Shown here: positions 1 through 11,072 of the stretch, one piece after another | How the letters are laid out: every line of letters starts with the position of its first letter | Numbering within the stretch: the stretch's first letter is position 1 | From: Bathynomus jamesi | Taxonomy: Eukaryota; Arthropoda; Malacostraca; Isopoda; Cirolanidae | Assembly: GCA_023014485.1 (NCBI GenBank) | Contig: JAJOZX010001001.1 | Coordinates: 186,001-250,000, forward strand | Direction: 5' to 3' | Length of the DNA stretch: 64,000 bases | Program-made: the position numbers and the translations under genes | The notes under the pieces: model-generated | Seen by the model: only the letters and a program-made list of their open reading frames with translations | Told to the model about the DNA's origin: nothing | Database searches by the model: none

Positions 1-1650
1 TTTTCACCTCTGAGGTGCTTAGAGAGCAGGTGAGAGGTGGCTCTGACACACCTTCTGACCAGCTGATCAAGTCACCGATGCTGGAAGCATCACAATTGAT
101 GTCAGGTGTCCTTCTGCTCCTAACAGAGGAGTCCCCCAGCTGAGTGTCCGGGTTCCCCTCTCCCCTGATGGCCAGGATTCTCTCCACCCCTTCAATCCTC
201 TCCTTCTGATCCTCAGAGCAGAGTAGTGTTTGGAGGATGACTTCACTGTGGGCATACCAAGCAGATCTTCTCACAGTTGGCATCACAATATCCAGCACCT
301 CCTTTATCTGGGACTTGAGGCAGTCCAGCTGAAAGAGGATGTGCCTAGGCCCTTCGATCCAGGAGTGCTTGACCTTCACTTTGAACCAACATGGGTAATA
401 CACTCCAATGATGAATTCCACAATGAATTGCAGAATCTTCAGGTTCTTTCCTTTAAGTCCGTGCTTTGACACCCAGAGCCTGAGAAGTCTGTTCGCTGTG
501 GTGAGCCAGCGGCTGTGGTTTACTGGTCCTATCTCTAACAGAGCCAGCCCTGCAGGAAGTACTCCATCCCTGACTGCACAGACAATTTTATAGCCATAGT
601 ATTGATCAGTTGAGAGATCTTGAATGACCTTGTCAGGAAGCTTGATCAGTGGAGGGCCAACAGAGATTCGGGTGAAGTTTGGATTGATATCAAAGTCTGT
701 AGCAGAATCAAGGGGCTTTCCTATTGGCCCGGATAATATTTTGTCTGACAGAGTAGGGCCATCAAGGTCAACAATGAGATGGCGCAGGGGAAGTTCAACA
801 GTGTGCAGGTTGCACACCAACCAGACCAGCTTTCTCCCCAGGTGCAGCTCCAGCTTCCGCATTACTCCAGCTTTCACACCAGTGTTGACATTTGTTGAGT
901 CTCCTCCAATGGCCAACAAGGTCTTATCATAACCCCTCTCTTTCAGCCAGGCAAACAGGACCTTAGCAATCTTCTCCGCATGTGACTCCTCTTTAGTTGC
1001 TTTCTCTGGGGTAAAGTGGAACAGATAGTAGCTGCCAGGCTCACTAACAACACTATAGTGTTCTTCCTTGATCTTTGCGGGAAAAGATTGGTCACTGCCC
1101 TCAGCTTCCATCATCACATTGGTCAGGTCAATCCGCCCATCAAAGAGGATGCAAGAGATCCCCCCCTCCTCCCTGCACTTCTTCTCGAACTGTTCCCCCA
1201 GCTCTCTCATCAACTTCTCCTGTGCTCTCTTGACCTTGCTCTTATCAATCACTTTACTTGTATTGTCTTCTGTGAGGATTCCTGCGTCAATCAGAGCTGC
1301 TGTTGCTATCGCTGCAGTTGGCCTCAGCCCTATGCCATACCTTACACTAGCAAGGGCAATGTTTTGAATCTCATCATAGTTTTTCTGTACCTTTGCCGAA
1401 GCTGCTGGCTCAGGGTCAGTTTGAGGGAAGAGCTCAACTTCAGGAACAAACTCATCTTCATCACCACTTCTCTCCAATTCCAGATCCTCATCATCATCTG
1501 CCAAAAATCTCTTAACATCCTTCCTGGCTGCCTTCTCTGCTACTGCAGCACTTTCCTCCTTGCTCCTTCTCCTTGCTCCTTCATGAGTCACTTCAAATAT
1601 TTCACAAAACGTTTTAGAATGTTCTGAAACGTTACATTCTAGCCTCTGAG
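1..1650 (-). CDS. Putative transposase, TAGGGCGG family, partial (copy A)
   Basis: Read on the minus strand, one frame stays open from about 1650 to the window edge, roughly 540 codons with no stop that I found. It matches the copy C protein block by block: the LFDGR block (YFDGR in C), then GGDSTNVNTG (CDGAAVNTG in C), then HTVELPLRHL (HANELPLRHL in C), then LSTDQ, then HSRWLTTANRLLRL. These are the blocks I take as an RNase H-like transposase core, by inference. No start codon is visible. A splice-acceptor-like TTTCTCAG precedes the frame near 1645, so the first exon may lie upstream. It is much less decayed than copy B and differs a lot from C and D, so it is an old but well-preserved subfamily. 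Function as a transposase is inferred from family resemblance and the flanking terminus. Confidence 0.7.
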
Positions 1651-2040
1651 AAAGGTGGCTCAGAAAATGGCCTTATGCACGCCAGAAAACCGTCAAAATA
1701 TTTCATATACCAAACTGTATGATAATTACAATTAAGTGGAATGGCACACCTTTTTATTTGAGTATTTAAATATTATTATTATTATATGAATTACATTATA
1801 TGTGTTTATATGAATTAGTTAGAACAATGCTCTATGAGAGATAACGTGAGAAGGCATATTCTGGGGTAACTACAATAGTAAAATAATCAACAATTTAATA
1901 ATAATCAACTGCAAAATGATGTAGGTTAGGGTTATCAGAATTAAATATTTTCTTCAGAATTGTGTTCTATACACCAAAATATGTCAGTTGAACACCCCTC
2001 TCCATTGATTTAAAAAAAATGCATAGTATGACCCGCCCTA
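1..2040 (-). mobile_element. TAGGGCGG-family DNA transposon, copy A (runs off window)
   Basis: The 5' end (right side, minus orientation) is marked by CCGCCCTA at 2033-2040, the reverse complement of the TAGGGCGG terminus seen in copies C and D. The left end lies outside the window, so no target duplication can be paired; the eight bases after the terminus are CCAGCCCA. The region 1651-2032 is AT-rich, non-coding leader. The N-terminal third of the transposase seen in copies C and D is absent, so this copy is either deleted or uses an upstream exon I cannot see. Confidence 0.65.
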
Positions 2041-4088
2041 CCAGCCCAACCTCCCCTCCATTAGTTTTTACACGTAGTTTATTGACATTTGTATTCGCAT
2101 TTTCACTCAAATGTAGGCATGTTTGATCTTGAAGCAATTCTTGCCTTTATAAAACCATCTCTATTTTCCTGGCCACAGACAGAAGCTGATGCTTCTGTTA
2201 CAAGTTTGACATGTCTTTTCACAGCTTGTGAATGACATGGGTACTTTTTCAATAGAGGATTAGTTTCATCACCCCTTACAATAAGCTCTAACTAGGTGTT
2301 TGTCAAGCTTTGTGTCAGAGGTGGTTCATGTCTTGGGTAGTCTCCAAATCGAATTAAATCTGTGTAGTCTCTTGCCAAGAAATTAATTTTAGGCCGTCTA
2401 AATTCTCTAATGCCCGAGGACACATTTTCCCTGGCTAAGAGAATGCACCGGAAAGCTAACTCTCTCATCACTTGCCTTTCATCAAATAACATCGAGACCA
2501 ATAAAGTTTCTGGGTGAGCAAAATATGCCCCTCTTTCAATAACAGGATCAATGACTGCCTTAAGCTCATCAGATAGGTATCTTGAACTAGATATCATAAA
2601 CCAGAGGTGCCTTGGTCCCTGATAATAGTAAGGATTTCGCTTTATATTAAGCCACGTTGGGGCATAAACGCGAACAATGAATTCGGTCAGTTTTCAAGTT
2701 TTCTGACGGTTTTTTGGTCGCAACATAAAGTCTAACTATCCTGTTAGCTTCCGTAAGCAATCTGGCATGGTTCAAAGAAACTGGGTTGCGGTTTTCAAGG
2801 TTTTGGGAACATTGGCATTCTATGACTGCATTACAGATTTCCATGAGATACTTTTAATCTTGGCTTAGATCGAGATCCCCCGGAATAGAAGGCATATTAC
2901 GTGATTTGATTACTTCAAACTTGACAACTGGCATCTTTTCGCACGCAGTAAGACTTTTGCCAACATTTCCAGCAAGGGCTTTGGTCCTTTGGTTTTACCA
3001 TCAAAATAATTAAACAAATGACGGAGAGGTAGTTCATTGGTATGCAGCAAACACACGAACCAATGAAAAGGAGTATTGTAGTGTACCTCTAGTTGCCTGA
3101 TAACTCCATTATGTATGCCAATGTTTACATTGGTTCCATCACATCCAATGACCTTCAGATTGTCTACCTTAATATTTTTGCTGTTAAGAAACTTTATCAC
3201 TCCCTTAGAAATGTTAGTTGAACTTCCAGTCACAGGAGTGAAGTGCCCAAGATATTTTGATTCTGGTTCAGCTATAAGCGAGATGTGTTCCTCAGTAATT
3301 GTTTCACTGTAGTACCTCCCATCCTTACAGAGCTTTGCTTTAGTTAAGTCCTTTCTTCCATGAAATACAATGTTTCTATACTTTCTTCACTTGATTTACT
3401 CAACTCCTCTCTGATCTTCTTTCTCTGCCGTCTCACCGTGTTCTTATCCACAACATTGTGATAATCTTCAGAGGTAATGAGACCAAAATCTTCCAGAACA
3501 GCAGAGGCAACGGCTGCACCAGCTCTGTCTGATATTCCGAATCGGTCACAAGTTTTTGCTAATGAAGGCAATTTGCGAGTGAGCTTATGTGCTTCAGCTG
3601 ATTTCTTTATACCTTCCTCAATGTGATCATCATCATCACGCTCTCTATCTGCATCTGTTGATGTGTCAGAATCAGGAATTGTATGGAAGTTATCCCAGTC
3701 CATTGGCTCTTCCCTGGAAGTGGATGGGTTATTGATATCTGCATCTTCAATGTTTTTAGAAAATCGTGTTCTTTCTTGTTCTTTACGCTTAGATCTTAAC
3801 TTAATAGCAACAAGAATACAAAAAATACAAGAAAATCTTAATAAAAAATCATAATTGCCAAATAATTAATAAAGTTTACATATTTAAATAATGTTTTAAA
3901 AGTTCTAAAGTTTTTTGTAATGTTTTACGTTTTACTTGCAATCTTCAGAGGACTTGCGGAACATCTAAAACTTGATCAATTTTGTTTTTTTGATAATTGT
4001 TGAGCATTTATAGTTTATCTACAAATTTCTCGGACACAGGCATGTGGAAATTCTCAAATTTAATTTTTCGACCCGGCCTACTGCACAG
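2041..4088 (-). mobile_element. TAGGGCGG-family transposon, copy B, decayed
   Basis: The right terminus is CCGGCCTA at 4073-4080, one base off the CCGCCCTA consensus, followed by CTGCACAG at 4081-4088, which resembles the target duplications of copies C and D. No matching left terminus was found between copy A's end and the coding relic, so the left end is deleted or too diverged. Bases 2041-2291 hold no recognisable gene and are probably the 3' flank of this copy. The insertion interrupts the DUF4371-type relic that continues to its right. Confidence 0.55.
2292..3800 (-). pseudogene. Putative transposase, TAGGGCGG family, broken (copy B)
   Basis: Four minus-strand pieces in different frames follow one another in the order of the copy C protein: 3344-3800 (acidic region, then VASAVLEDFGL and VRRQRKKIREEL), 2910-3330 (VIGCDGTNVNIG, CLLHTNELPLRHL, DGKTKGP), 2647-2844 (RLLTEANRIVRLYVATKKPSENL) and 2292-2597 (AYFAHPETLLVSML, ARDYTDLIRF). 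Several frameshifts and at least one deletion separate them, so it cannot make a full protein. It is diverged from A, C and D, and so is a separate, older lineage of the same family. Confidence 0.7.
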
Positions 4089-4980
4089 GCATGTAGCCTG
4101 CAACGTGGTTGATCTCCAGTATGAGAGCCTGTAAAATTGCATATCCGTTAGACATATTGGCGACAGTCGTAACTCTGACCTCTACAATCATCAGTGCCGA
4201 GATTGAGGAAGGCAAAGCGTCCAGCACATACTTTTGCACGCTTTCTCCCGAATGGTTAAGAACGGACAAAAATTTCAGAAATCGCTCTACATGTTTTCAA
4301 CTTAAACTTGCGTACCTCACAATGAGAGTAAATTAATCTGTGTGACTTATATCTGGAGTGGAATCCACAGAAATCGAAAAGTACTTGGGTGATCCATAAG
4401 CTGGATCAGCTCATCACAAATTGTAGAGGACAGGTAGTTTTCTTTTCAAAACCAGAATTCCAGTGTGTTGCAATGTGTTCAGCAAGAAATGGGTCAGACT
4501 GAGCTTAGAGTTGCAGAACTCCTGGAAAATTTCCATGATGTGAAGACCTGATAAATTCGTCATCCCTCTAAAAGCCAAACCACGCTGCATTCAAAATAAA
4601 ACCTTCTAAATTTAGAATTTACAACTTCTTTTTGAAGGTGCATTCAGGGGAAGTTTTTTTCTTTTTTTGGGAATCAAAGCTTATTGTCAGATGATAAAAT
4701 AACTTCTTTTAATGATAAATAACTTCTTGAGATAAAAGAAATGTCTTCAAAACTTCTTGTTTTGAGTGATTTGAGACAATAGAAAATAATATTTTTTTGC
4801 ATAGAAGGTTGTGGGAAATTTGTTTTCTGTGTGCTAAAAACTGTATCACTGTAATAATACGGTGAAGCACTAAACGCCAGTAATTCTTTTCAATTTGTTG
4901 CTGATCTTTCAGTTCAGCGTCAGTGCAGTGTGTGGGACTTGTTCTTAACACACATGTCACTTGAGCTTTGCGATGTTCTT
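4081..4980 (-). pseudogene. DUF4371-type hAT transposase relic, truncated
   Basis: Minus-strand pieces carry landmarks of the DUF4371/zinc-finger MYM-type transposase-derived family: a block around 4870-4930 with LKDQQQIEKNYWRLVLHRI, then RGLAFRG near 4570, then FLLNTLQHTGI near 4480, then the region before the usual cysteine-rich CAAHSLNLV block, where the sequence stops at YMP. The stop point is exactly where copy B's terminus begins (4080), so copy B truncated it. Multiple frameshifts are present. In this family the protein has an RNase H fold and binds DNA through a TTF-type zinc finger; the finger is not visible here. Confidence 0.6.
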
Positions 4981-5805
4981 CATTGCTTTCGTGCTATTTC
5001 AGAAGTTTTGTAGCATTACTTCAATCACTCCAATAGCAAAATCAGAAATGCTGGAGGAGCGAAGCTTGTAGCAGAATCAGTACACGTTTCTTGTTGAGGG
5101 TGAGTATAGTAAATAGTCGCGGTAATTAGCTCGCTGTTTGTCCTTCCATAAAATAATGTTTTAGCGAAATACCCGATTCGATTATTTTGTTCTCTGCGCG
5201 AATTTTCTAGGGGAACAGTTTCTCTATGGCAAGAGGGGAAAGGACTTTTTGAGCAGAAAGTCAACTGCGGTTTGGTTTTCATTGAAAGTTTTCGGTCACA
5301 GTAGAGAATCTTCAGACAATGTCGGGTTTCTTTCTCTCCGCTTCTTCCTCTCTTAGATCCTCTCTTTCTTCTCCTGATGATTCTTCTACTTTCTCTAACT
5401 CAATATTTTCATCTTGTTCTTGCGCTTGCTCTTGTCCCTCAGTTTCTTTCAAGAAAAAAATTGCCAAATCTCGGTAACATTTTTACTCATTCCCCTCTTT
5501 TTTGTTACAATTTCTGTTTTCTAGCTCCACTCATGTAGCGACTGTGGCCGACAGTTGCTTCACGTATCAGTGATAACAAATCGAATCTAATAATTAAAAT
5601 TATGATTTGAACAATATAACCCAAGATTCCTCTGCAATCCAGCTTTGAATTTAAAGTAATCGGTACCACTTCGTATCGTCCCTCGTTGATCAACAGAACG
5701 GGAAAAAATAAAACGTGCGTAAACCATTTCTTTCAAAAATGATCTTTTTCGGTACTCTTTTATGTCTCAGTTGCGCAATAATGTTTCATTATTCATTCGG
5801 CTGAG
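4981..5805. other. No recognised gene
   Basis: Short frames on both strands show no family motif. The stretch could hold the 5' part of the hAT relic, or the worn outer end of the Polinton into which copy C inserted, but I see no terminal repeat that would show this. Confidence 0.4.
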
Positions 5806-8800
5806 TTGCCCAATAGGGCGGAACGAAAATGAGGTTTTTAAACTTGTTTTCGAAATTCAAATATGGCTAGTGCGGACAATATGTGGGTGCTATAGATAAT
5901 GACTGTGCATAAATATTAGTCCTGCGAAATTATATTTTCAGGTGCCACAAAGCCGTCGAAAAAAGTGAAATATAATGATTTTCTTATATTCTGCATTAGT
6001 ACAATAACTAAAACTTACTTGTTATTATTATATATTAAGTGTTCCAATTACCAAAATAGTTACTGAATTACGCAGCTCTTAGTTTATTTAGATCAATGTT
6101 CTTTTGATTAATGATCTAAATAATCCAGAACTCACCACGAGGAGGTGGCTGCGTGTCGAGCTCCACCCATGCCCTCCCAACCACCCATCCTTGCGCATGA
6201 TTTTTTCTATTAACGTTTTATTTAAACTTTATATTCAGCTTTACTTTCGAATGATGGCATTTTTTTACGTGACTGAAGTGTTGATCTTATGAAGCCATCT
6301 CGCGCGTTCAATCCAAATACTTTTGATGATGCTTCAGTCACTAATTTTACCATTCTTTCTACTACTTGTGTATGACAAGGGAATTTCTCGAATGGAGGGG
6401 TACTCTTGTTTTCTATGAATTCTTCAATCTCATTTTCTGTCAGGTGTCTTGTCACAGGTGGTTCAGTGACAATGCATTTTTGCCAATTAATTAAATCAGT
6501 ATAATCAGTAGCTTCAAATTGAATAACAGGTACTGTGAAACGCCTCAACTTTTTCCTTGTTTGTTTGCCTTGCTTTCTTTATTCGCCTCCACGCTAATTC
6601 TCTTATGGCGATGCGGTCATCATGAATCATTGATGCTAGAATATTTTCTGGATTTGCAAAAAATGCATTTCTTTGTATGACAGGGTTTAAAATATCCTTT
6701 ACTTCGTCATTCAGTGTTCTTGTTAGTTCAATAGTTTTGAAAACATGTTTTGAGCCATTGACAAAAGACGTACTTTGCTTAATAGAAAACCACATTGGGA
6801 TGTAGACCTTCATTATAAAAGAAGCAATGTTCATGAGGTTCTCAGATGGACTTACAGTTGAAAAGTATAGACGAAGCAAACGATTTGCTGTAGTCAGCCA
6901 TCGTGAATGTGCCATTTTGCCTGGACTACGATGAGCAAGATCTGGAGAGCAATATCCCTTTGTTATGGCCTGATGAATATCAATTAGATATTTTTGGTCG
7001 GTGCTAAGATTTTCACAGTATACAGTTGGTTCCTCAGCATCAATCCTTTCAAACTCGACAATAGGAAGACTCTCACAGTTCTCTAATTCCCTGCCAATAG
7101 GACCGGTGAATCCGCGGGGGCCAGATGTTTTTCCATCCAGCTTTGCAACTAAATGGCGTAATGGCAATTCATTGGCATGGAGCTGGCACACTAAATGTTG
7201 AACTGGCTTCTTCAGCTTCAATTCTATAAGCCTTATAACGCCTCCCTTTTCTCCAGTGTTGACTGCTGCACCATCGCATCCAATGGCAACAAGGTTTTCC
7301 AGGTTCATGTCATTATTTCCAATATACTCAAACATTCCTTTACATATTTCTTCAGCTGATCCAGAATTCACAGAATAATGGCCCAAATAATCTGAACCAG
7401 GTTCTCTCACTAAAGTGATATGTTCTTCTGTTACCTTCTTCTGATATACTTTGGACTCTTTTTTTTCTTGGAAGAGTGTAGAATCTTTTCGACCATCAAA
7501 ATAGATTCCTCTGATTGGGACCTGATTTTGATCTTTCATAATTTCTGATCTCTTCTTTTGTCTTTCTCTTCTGATTTTACTCCTATCCACTACTTCAGAT
7601 GTATTGTCAATAGAAACTTCTCCAATATCTTGCAATACTGCACTAACAATGAATGCTGCAGCTCGATCTGAAACTGCAGTCCTGTCACAAGCAGTAGCCA
7701 CTGAAGGTAGATTTGTAGTTTTCCTTTTCTTGAATAATTGTTCTTCAGGTTGTTCGAGCTTTCTCTTCGAGCTAACTGGCTCTGGAAATGTATCGTCTGA
7801 TATTTCGCCCGATTCACTTTCACTGTTTGATGTCGATGATGATAATTCAACATTTGTATCCTGCAATTTCTCCTGTGAAGATTCTTTGGTGAGCCTCACA
7901 GCTTCTTTTTGCTTTCTTAGCAACGTAGATGCTTTTTTCTTTGAGAGTGTAATATCTACTCTATCAATAAACAGTTTTCTTTCACTCCTTTGATCTAAGA
8001 GGAACGTCACTTCTTCCTTTGGAACCGTTTTTTCTTTGGGACAAGAACATTGTGTTAGTACTTTGCACTTGCACGCTGCAATGTCAAAAAGTTTCGTGTG
8101 TGCTTCTTTTTTGAACATATCAATCTTTGCTTTGTAAGCTTCAGAATTTTTTCTGCTTTGGTATGGCTTCATAATGACACGATACTTTTCGTGGTAGCTT
8201 CTGAACATTGTTTCAATTCGCCTGTCTGACAGAATTGGGACGGAAGCACTTTCCCAAATTGTTTTCAATTTATCAACAACTTGTTCTAATATTTGAGATA
8301 TTGAAGGATCTTTATTAGTATTCTGTTTCAAATCGTTTCTTACAAACAAGTAATATTTAAAAACTCCTTCGTATGTAGGAAGATTCCTGTGCCACAAATC
8401 TTCCCCCATACCAAACATGGGGCACTCAGTTGAGGCGCTGGTTGATTTTGCACAAACTCGAGACATTTTGAAAGTATACAAATCTGAAAAAGAAAGAGCT
8501 AATATCAATTATACGTTAATTTCAGTTAATAGTACATGGCAAACTTAGGGCAACACAATACAGAAATGCAAAATATATAAGAAATATAGTTTAGACTATC
8601 TGAGTAACGCCAACAACAGAACACCCACCTGCTACGAGAGCGACAGCTACACTGAACCGAGGTACTCACGTGACAGCTGAGTGAGCTGACTATAGAAAAC
8701 TGTTTTTAGAGAATAGAAACTTTTTTTAAAGGTTGACTGAGCTATTTTCATACAAGTGTGAATAAATTCTTGTCTATTGTGCATCGTGGACTCTTCTGTA

Positions 8801-8982
8801 ATTATTGGTTAAAATCTGCTTTTTTCAATTTTTTTCAATATTGAAGGTCATTGTGGCACCTGAAGATATTAATGTTATGATTTTAAATTTATACCAGCTT
8901 ATTTCCTCACTACTCCACACATTTTCCACACGCCAATTTGAAAATTCGAAAAATGAGTTTTTCACTCCGCCCTATTGCCCAA
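5806..8982 (-). mobile_element. TAGGGCGG-family transposon, copy C, with 8-bp duplication
   Basis: The element proper is 5814-8974 (3161 bp). It starts TAGGGCGGAACG and ends with the inverse, CCGCCCTA. It is flanked on both sides by the perfect 8-bp direct repeat TTGCCCAA (5806-5813 and 8975-8982). Sub-terminal sequences on both ends share CTTCAGGTGCCACAA, read inward. One gene fills the interior on the minus strand. The 8-bp duplication and a terminus of the form YARNG fit the hAT superfamily; P, Merlin and Zisupton elements also make duplications of about 8 bp. The protein is not an obvious hAT transposase, so I leave the superfamily open. Confidence 0.9.
6222..8466 (-). CDS. Putative transposase of copy C, one frameshift near 6545
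   Basis: The long frame starts best at 8466 (MSRVCAKST), just after an acceptor-like CTTTTTCAG that would join a leader exon, and runs about 640 codons. Order of blocks: N-terminal region with GEDLWHRNLPTYEG; a cysteine cluster CKCKVLTQCSC; a basic, serine-rich linker with KRKLEQPEEQLFKKRKTT, a likely nuclear signal; YFDGRKDS; AIGCDGAAVNTG; CQLHANELPLRHL; AHSRWLTTANRLLRL; and a C-terminal RRIKKARQ block. A frameshift near 6545 puts the last 110 residues (from RRFTVPVIQFEATDY) in another frame ending at 6222; copy D keeps that junction in frame. The D, D and W/H blocks look like an RNase H-type core, by inference. No known family name is assigned. Confidence 0.75.
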
Positions 8983-9118
8983 TGCACCTTTTTTAGCTTT
9001 CACTTGCAACGCTTGTATTTCTGATTCACTCGCGAAAAATATGAATAGGAAATAAGGGAGGGAGGAAGTGAATTCCTCTGCCCCTGTAGATCCCCATATC
9101 ATATCTCCATATATACGA

Positions 9119-9119
<1 letters not shown>

Positions 9120-9206
<87 letters not shown>

Positions 9207-9209
9207 TAA
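9120..9209. repeat. (TA)n followed by (GT)n microsatellite
   Basis: A pure AT alternation of about 65 bp passes into a GT run. It lies at the 3' end of the leftmost Polinton-associated gene. The peptide read through it (IYIYIY) is not real coding sequence. Confidence 0.97.
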
Positions 9210-9224
9210 ACTGAACAAACCTTA

Positions 9225-9969
9225 TATTCTTATAATTCAGTTTTGCATACACGACAGAGTCCAAACTCGCGTAACGACAGTTATTCATTACATAGAGGTA
9301 CAGCTCTTGAGGGTGAACAGTGTAGGCAAGCTCTGCCCTGTACCGCTCAAGTGATTTGTACCAAAGTTCAGGATATTTCGAAGAATCTAAACATTTTAAA
9401 TATGCATCCAGCTCTAGACCATTCTCGCCTTGTTCATTCCTACATTCGATAAATCCGTCGAGCAGAGCGGTGTATTCGTATTCAAGAACCGTGTCAAAAT
9501 AAATCATATCCGTAACACGAGCGTCTAATAGAGGCTTCAGCTTGCGGAATCCGACGATTTCAAACATTCTGTCGAGGATGAAAACGGTTTCACGTAGGGA
9601 CAAGAACGTTATTATCAGATGCATTCGTCCACATCAGTCGTATATCAATGCATGGCTGTTCGTTATTTATACACAACGTGCAAACAACGGCATATGAGGG
9701 GGCGTCACTAATCTCCTCTCTTCTTGTACCTTCACTTGCAGGTATTTTATAACGGTCCTCTCCAAACTTCTCAACTAACACGAAGACTCTATTCATCTCC
9801 TCAACACTTAAATAAATAACATTACGTTTACCAGACTTTGCTTGCCTGCAAATCGTTTCATGTACATAGATAATGGTGCCGGTTTTACGCCTGAACACGT
9901 GCAATGACTTGACTTCGTCACGGAGACATCGTACGAGGCGTTGAGAATGTTTCTCAAAGGAAGTTCCAT
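9225..9969 (-). pseudogene. Unknown Polinton-associated protein, broken
   Basis: Three overlapping minus-strand frames give one protein of about 250 residues: the start MELPLRNILNASYDVSVTKS at 9969, a middle piece to about 9600 (VNRV/CTLCINNEQPCID region), and a C-terminal piece with FILDRMFEIVGF and WYKSLERYRAELAYT that runs into the microsatellite at 9210. Frameshifts fall near 9900 and 9610. I do not recognise the family. Its position at the outer edge next to the polymerase, with the same orientation, suggests an accessory Polinton gene. No membrane segment or signal peptide is evident. Confidence 0.5.
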
Positions 9970-10270
9970 CGTATTCCCCCCGTCCACACGGTTCAAACTC
10001 TGAGATGACTATGAGCCACAGGTGGACGGATCAGCTCGACGGGCGGAGTGAGTCACGCTGGTGAAACGTGTACGGGTTTGTTCGAACTCGTGTGTTTCGT
10101 GAGGTACACGGGTGGGCGGGTCGCTGGGGGGAGCGAGTCACATCATAAACTGTTGAAGCGTGTACAGGCTTGTTCGAACACTTGTGCCCTTGGACAAACA
10201 GAATTTTCCGCTACATGAAACAATACCGGCTTTAATGTTTTATCACTCACCAGACGTTCATTTTCACAGA
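9970..10270. promoter_or_regulatory. Intergenic region with two diverged direct repeats
   Basis: GC-richer than its surroundings. Two imperfect copies of a block share GCGTGTACRGG...TTGTTCGAAC (about 10039-10100 and 10112-10185), each preceded by a GAGTCAC-containing stretch. It sits upstream of the gene starting at 9969, so it may have been its control region. That role is inference. Confidence 0.4.
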
Positions 10271-10516
10271 CTAAACATCTTCACAAACCGGTGCACTATT
10301 TGAGAGAAACATATGCCCATATTTATCCTTTTTGTTTAACAAGCGATACTCGTCTCTAAATTCTGTTGAAAGCTCACACAGCCCATTAGCTACAACCTCA
10401 TTACAAACCTCGTCATGATATATATTAATAGAGTGGTAAAAATACTTAAGATTCTCCATGATGACAAGATTTACATTCTCAACCGTAGGGTACGAGTAGT
10501 CGGTATGGTGTAACAT
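10271..10516 (-). CDS. Unknown small Polinton-associated protein (81 aa)
   Basis: An uninterrupted frame starts MLHHTDYSYPTVENVNLVIM and ends APVCEDV. It is acidic and without hydrophobic segments. I do not recognise it. It lies between two other unknown minus-strand genes and may be a later exon of the gene just upstream, since a GTAAGC donor-like site occurs near 10560. Confidence 0.4.
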   Translation of the reverse strand: MLHHTDYSYPTVENVNLVIMENLKYFYHSINIYHDEVCNEVVANGLCELSTEFRDEYRLLNKKDKYGHMFLSNSAPVCEDV

Positions 10517-10540
10517 GATATAATATCGCTTGTCACACCA

Positions 10541-10863
10541 CTAATCAAGACTCACTATCCATAACGTTTGCTTACCTTCTGAACGTGTTGCTTCTTCTAC
10601 TTCGCGGTATATGTGAGCCTTTATAAAGGTTAGGTGTACAACATACTTCAATACATCGTTTGTACTACGAAATCCTACAATGCCCTCGCCTGAATACCCG
10701 TAGAGTATTGTATTTGAACATCTTGGTCCTTCGCGCTGCTCAATGTAGCCTTAAAAGTATCAAAGGAGGGGGGAATAGGGAGTTTTTCAGTATCCACCAC
10801 ATCTTGGCACTTGGCCGAATACCACTTCACAAACGTTGAACACGCAATATTAAAGGTAGCCAT
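10541..10863 (-). pseudogene. Unknown Polinton-associated protein, frameshifted
   Basis: It starts MATFNIACSTFVKWYSAKC at 10863 and runs to a frameshift near 10690. The next frame continues with GFRSTNDVLKYVVHLTFIKA and a charged tail to the stop at 10541, about 107 residues in all. Both parts look coding in composition and are colinear, so I call one gene with one frameshift. The family is unknown. It lies directly downstream of the polymerase gene on the same strand. Confidence 0.45.
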
Positions 10864-10958
10864 TACTATTTTTTTTGCGCGGGGGAATACACGTCTGAGC
10901 TCAAGGGTATGCAGAGGTCAACTGAGCACGCAGGGATAGAGATGTGCTTTTTACTGTA

Positions 10959-11072
10959 CACACACACACACACACACACGCGCGCACGCAAAGGAGAAAA
11001 TGAAACCTTAATTGAAACAAATATACGTGATAAATAAACATATCAATACACACATATATATATATATATATA
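10959..11072. repeat. (CA)n and (TA)n microsatellites
   Basis: A CA run of about 20 bp with a CG-rich tail lies near 10959-10990, and a TA run at about 11054-11072. Both are in the short gap after the polymerase gene. Confidence 0.9.

Noticed and set aside
230..1627. Plus-strand open frames at the left edge
   Set aside because: They are shadows of the copy A transposase on minus, whose frame is open through the edge and matches family blocks.
9120..9210. Tyr/Ile repeat peptide at the end of a minus-strand frame
   Set aside because: It is the translation of a (TA)n tract, not coding sequence; the same holds for IYIYIY peptides near 11.0, 27.8, 32.9, 33.3, 36.2, 36.8, 39.0, 47.0, 52.8 and 61.4 kb.
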